Of a stretch of 7,237 nt of DNA, positions 6,233 through 7,237 are shown piece by piece. A program made the translations under genes and the position numbers. This DNA is from UBA4717 sp002404395. Lineage in GTDB: Bacteria; Bacillota; Clostridia; Oscillospirales; CAG-272. The stretch's first letter is position 1, and every line of letters begins with the position of its first letter. The notes under the pieces were generated by a model that worked only from the letters and a program-made list of their open reading frames with translations, searched no databases and was not told where the DNA came from. Location of the stretch: assembly GCA_937902275.1 (NCBI GenBank), contig CALFNW010000166.1, positions 1 through 7,237 of the forward strand, in the 5' to 3' direction.

Positions 6233-7237
6233 GCAAAAGATGTTAAGCCCAAAGAAAAAGTAATCGAGAGAAAATATAAAGGCTCTGTCGGTAAAGTTGC
6301 TGACAGAGCCAAAATCGTTTCAGTTAAAGCAAAAGACGGTATTATCGTTGCTAAAGACAAAGTTCAGGAAGAGACAAATAACATTAAAGATCATTCGCCC
6401 GAGCAGTATGCTACAAATAAAATTACCGAAGGTATGCACAAAATTGCAGAAGATGCAATCATTGTCGGGGATAAAGCCGTAAAAAGCGGTGTTCGCAAAG
6501 TTGAAGAAAAGAAAGCAGATAAAAAAGCCCAACCTGAAAAAGCAAAGTTTCAGACAGAAAACAACAATGAAAATTCAGGCGCGGTGAATTTTAAGGATAA
6601 GCAGAAGAAACCCAAACAGCGAAAACAACAACTACCAAAAACAAGGGGCGAACTCTCCGTAAAAAAGCCTAAAGTCGAGCAAAAGCCTGTAAAATATGCT
6701 CATTCAGGTGAGACTAAAATTAAGCAAACCACTCGTAGTTCAGTAAATACAAAGAACACAATTAAGACAGTCGATAATACGTTTAAAAATGCTCAAAAAT
6801 CAGAAAAAGCTGTCAAAAAGTCAGCGCAATTGTCGGCTAAAGCTGCTAAAAAAGCAGATGAAGCCGCCAAGACAACGGTAAAAGCGGTTGGCAAGGCGAT
6901 TGTTGAAACAGGTAAAGCAACAGTTGCGGCGGCAAAAGGAGCCAAAACTGCTATTGCCGCAGGCGGTGTACCTGCTGTTGTTCTTGTTATCGTTATTTGT
7001 TTGCTTGCGGCTGTCGGCGGTACTTGCTTCGGAATTTTCCTTTCAAATGACAAAACAACCGGCAGCAAAATGACGATGACGCAGGCGATCTCACAGCTCA
7101 CAACAGATTACTACACCGATTTAGAAGACTTTAAGTCAAATTATGAGTATGATCAATACGAAATCAAAACGGCTTCGGGAAATATCACCATTGATTGGAA
7201 AACGGTTTTGGCAGTTTATGCGGTCAAAACTACAACA
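6230..7237 (+). CDS. Lys/Ala-rich membrane-anchored conjugation protein, probable VirB1-like/CD1108-type cell-wall hydrolase (3' end outside window)
   Basis: The frame stays open for 336 codons to the window edge. Residues 1-246 are extremely basic and low in complexity, with about one lysine in five residues, alternating with alanine and valine. A family-like stretch (HSPEQYATNKITEG, around residue 55) lies in the N-terminal part, and a helical repeat-like KAxxKA region follows at about 195-246. One hydrophobic segment at about 247-272 (VPAVVLVIVICLLAAVGG) should cross the membrane, leaving the N-terminal part inside and the rest outside. The visible outer part ends with TIDWKTVLAVYAVKTTT, a pattern recalled from the wall-hydrolase proteins that follow virB4 in Tn1549/CTn-like ICEs. 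Those proteins carry lysozyme-like and NlpC/P60 or CHAP domains further on, so the enzyme part should lie just beyond the window. It would open the cell wall for the channel. Catalytic residues are not in view. Confidence 0.8.
   Translation, partial: MAKDVKPKEKVIERKYKGSVGKVADRAKIVSVKAKDGIIVAKDKVQEETNNIKDHSPEQYATNKITEGMHKIAEDAIIVGDKAVKSGVRKVEEKKADKKAQPEKAKFQTENNNENSGAVNFKDKQKKPKQRKQQLPKTRGELSVKKPKVEQKPVKYAHSGETKIKQTTRSSVNTKNTIKTVDNTFKNAQKSEKAVKKSAQLSAKAAKKADEAAKTTVKAVGKAIVETGKATVAAAKGAKTAIAAGGVPAVVLVIVICLLAAVGGTCFGIFLSNDKTTGSKMTMTQAISQLTTDYYTDLEDFKSNYEYDQYEIKTASGNITIDWKTVLAVYAVKTTT
6281..6310 (+). repeat. 9-bp perfect inverted repeat near the start of the hydrolase-like gene
   Basis: GGCTCTGTC (6281-6289) is exactly complementary to GACAGAGCC (6302-6310) across 12 nt. 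It lies about 50 nt after the start codon, within codons 18-27, and is not followed by a T run. As mRNA it could form a stable stem-loop. A 9-bp match at this spacing is expected about once by chance in a window this size, so its meaning is uncertain. Confidence 0.5.

Noticed and set aside
6793..7101. 102-codon minus-strand frame
   Set aside because: It is the complement of the Lys/Ala-rich coding region; its Ala/Val/Pro-rich composition follows from that bias.
1..7237. CRISPR arrays, tRNA or rRNA genes, insertion sequences, att sites, oriT
   Set aside because: No direct-repeat arrays, RNA gene signatures, transposase frames or long terminal repeats were seen; almost all bases are in plus-strand genes.
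1..7237. A wholly new defence or secretion system
   Set aside because: The core genes match the known VirD4-VirB6-PrgI-VirB4-hydrolase conjugation module of Firmicutes elements; only small accessory parts are unexplained.

Overview
The window is a compact, all-plus-strand segment of a conjugative transfer operon. It belongs to the type IV secretion (T4SS) module of an integrative and conjugative element (ICE) of the kind common in gut Clostridia (Tn1549/CTn-like organisation). A Firmicutes host is suggested by the strong AGGAGG-type ribosome binding sites, one TTG start, moderately AT-rich DNA, and the gene set and order (coupling ATPase, small two-helix membrane protein, VirB6-like, PrgI, VirB4-like, membrane-anchored probable wall hydrolase). 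Genus cannot be fixed from the sequence alone. Integrase, relaxase, att sites and oriT are not in view, so calling it an ICE rather than a plasmid is inference.

Layout. Bases 1-281 are the 3' end of a gene whose C-terminus looks like the tail of an ArdC/LtrC-type zincin-like protein with no visible HExxH. Bases 293-481 encode an unrecognised 62-residue charged protein that overlaps the coupling protein gene by 14 nt. Bases 468-2279 encode a VirD4/TcpA-type coupling protein. Bases 2284-2631 encode a 115-residue protein with a signal peptide and two membrane helices (VirB2- or Maff2-like layout). A strong intrinsic-terminator hairpin follows at 2645-2675. Bases 2695-3534 encode a VirB6/TrbL-like polytopic channel protein. 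Bases 3548-3928 encode a PrgI-family protein from a TTG start. Bases 3867-6215 encode the VirB4-like ATPase. From 6230 a long lysine/alanine-rich, single-pass membrane protein runs off the right edge; its position and make-up fit the CD1108-type/VirB1-like wall-hydrolase component.

How they work together. VirD4 would receive the relaxase-DNA complex. VirB4 would power assembly and transport. The VirB6-like, PrgI and small pilin-like proteins would form the inner-membrane channel. The last protein would sit across the membrane with its C-terminal part outside, where family members carry peptidoglycan-cleaving domains. Genes are separated by 4-63 nt or overlap, so they are probably co-transcribed; the terminator after the small membrane protein should divide the operon into a higher- and a lower-expressed part.

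Novelty. The core is a known type of machine, not a new system. The points most worth a second look are the terminator placed just after the pilin-like gene, a 12-bp perfect inverted repeat with a nested hairpin inside virD4, the unrecognised 62-residue protein before virD4, and the 62-nt prgI/virB4 overlap.
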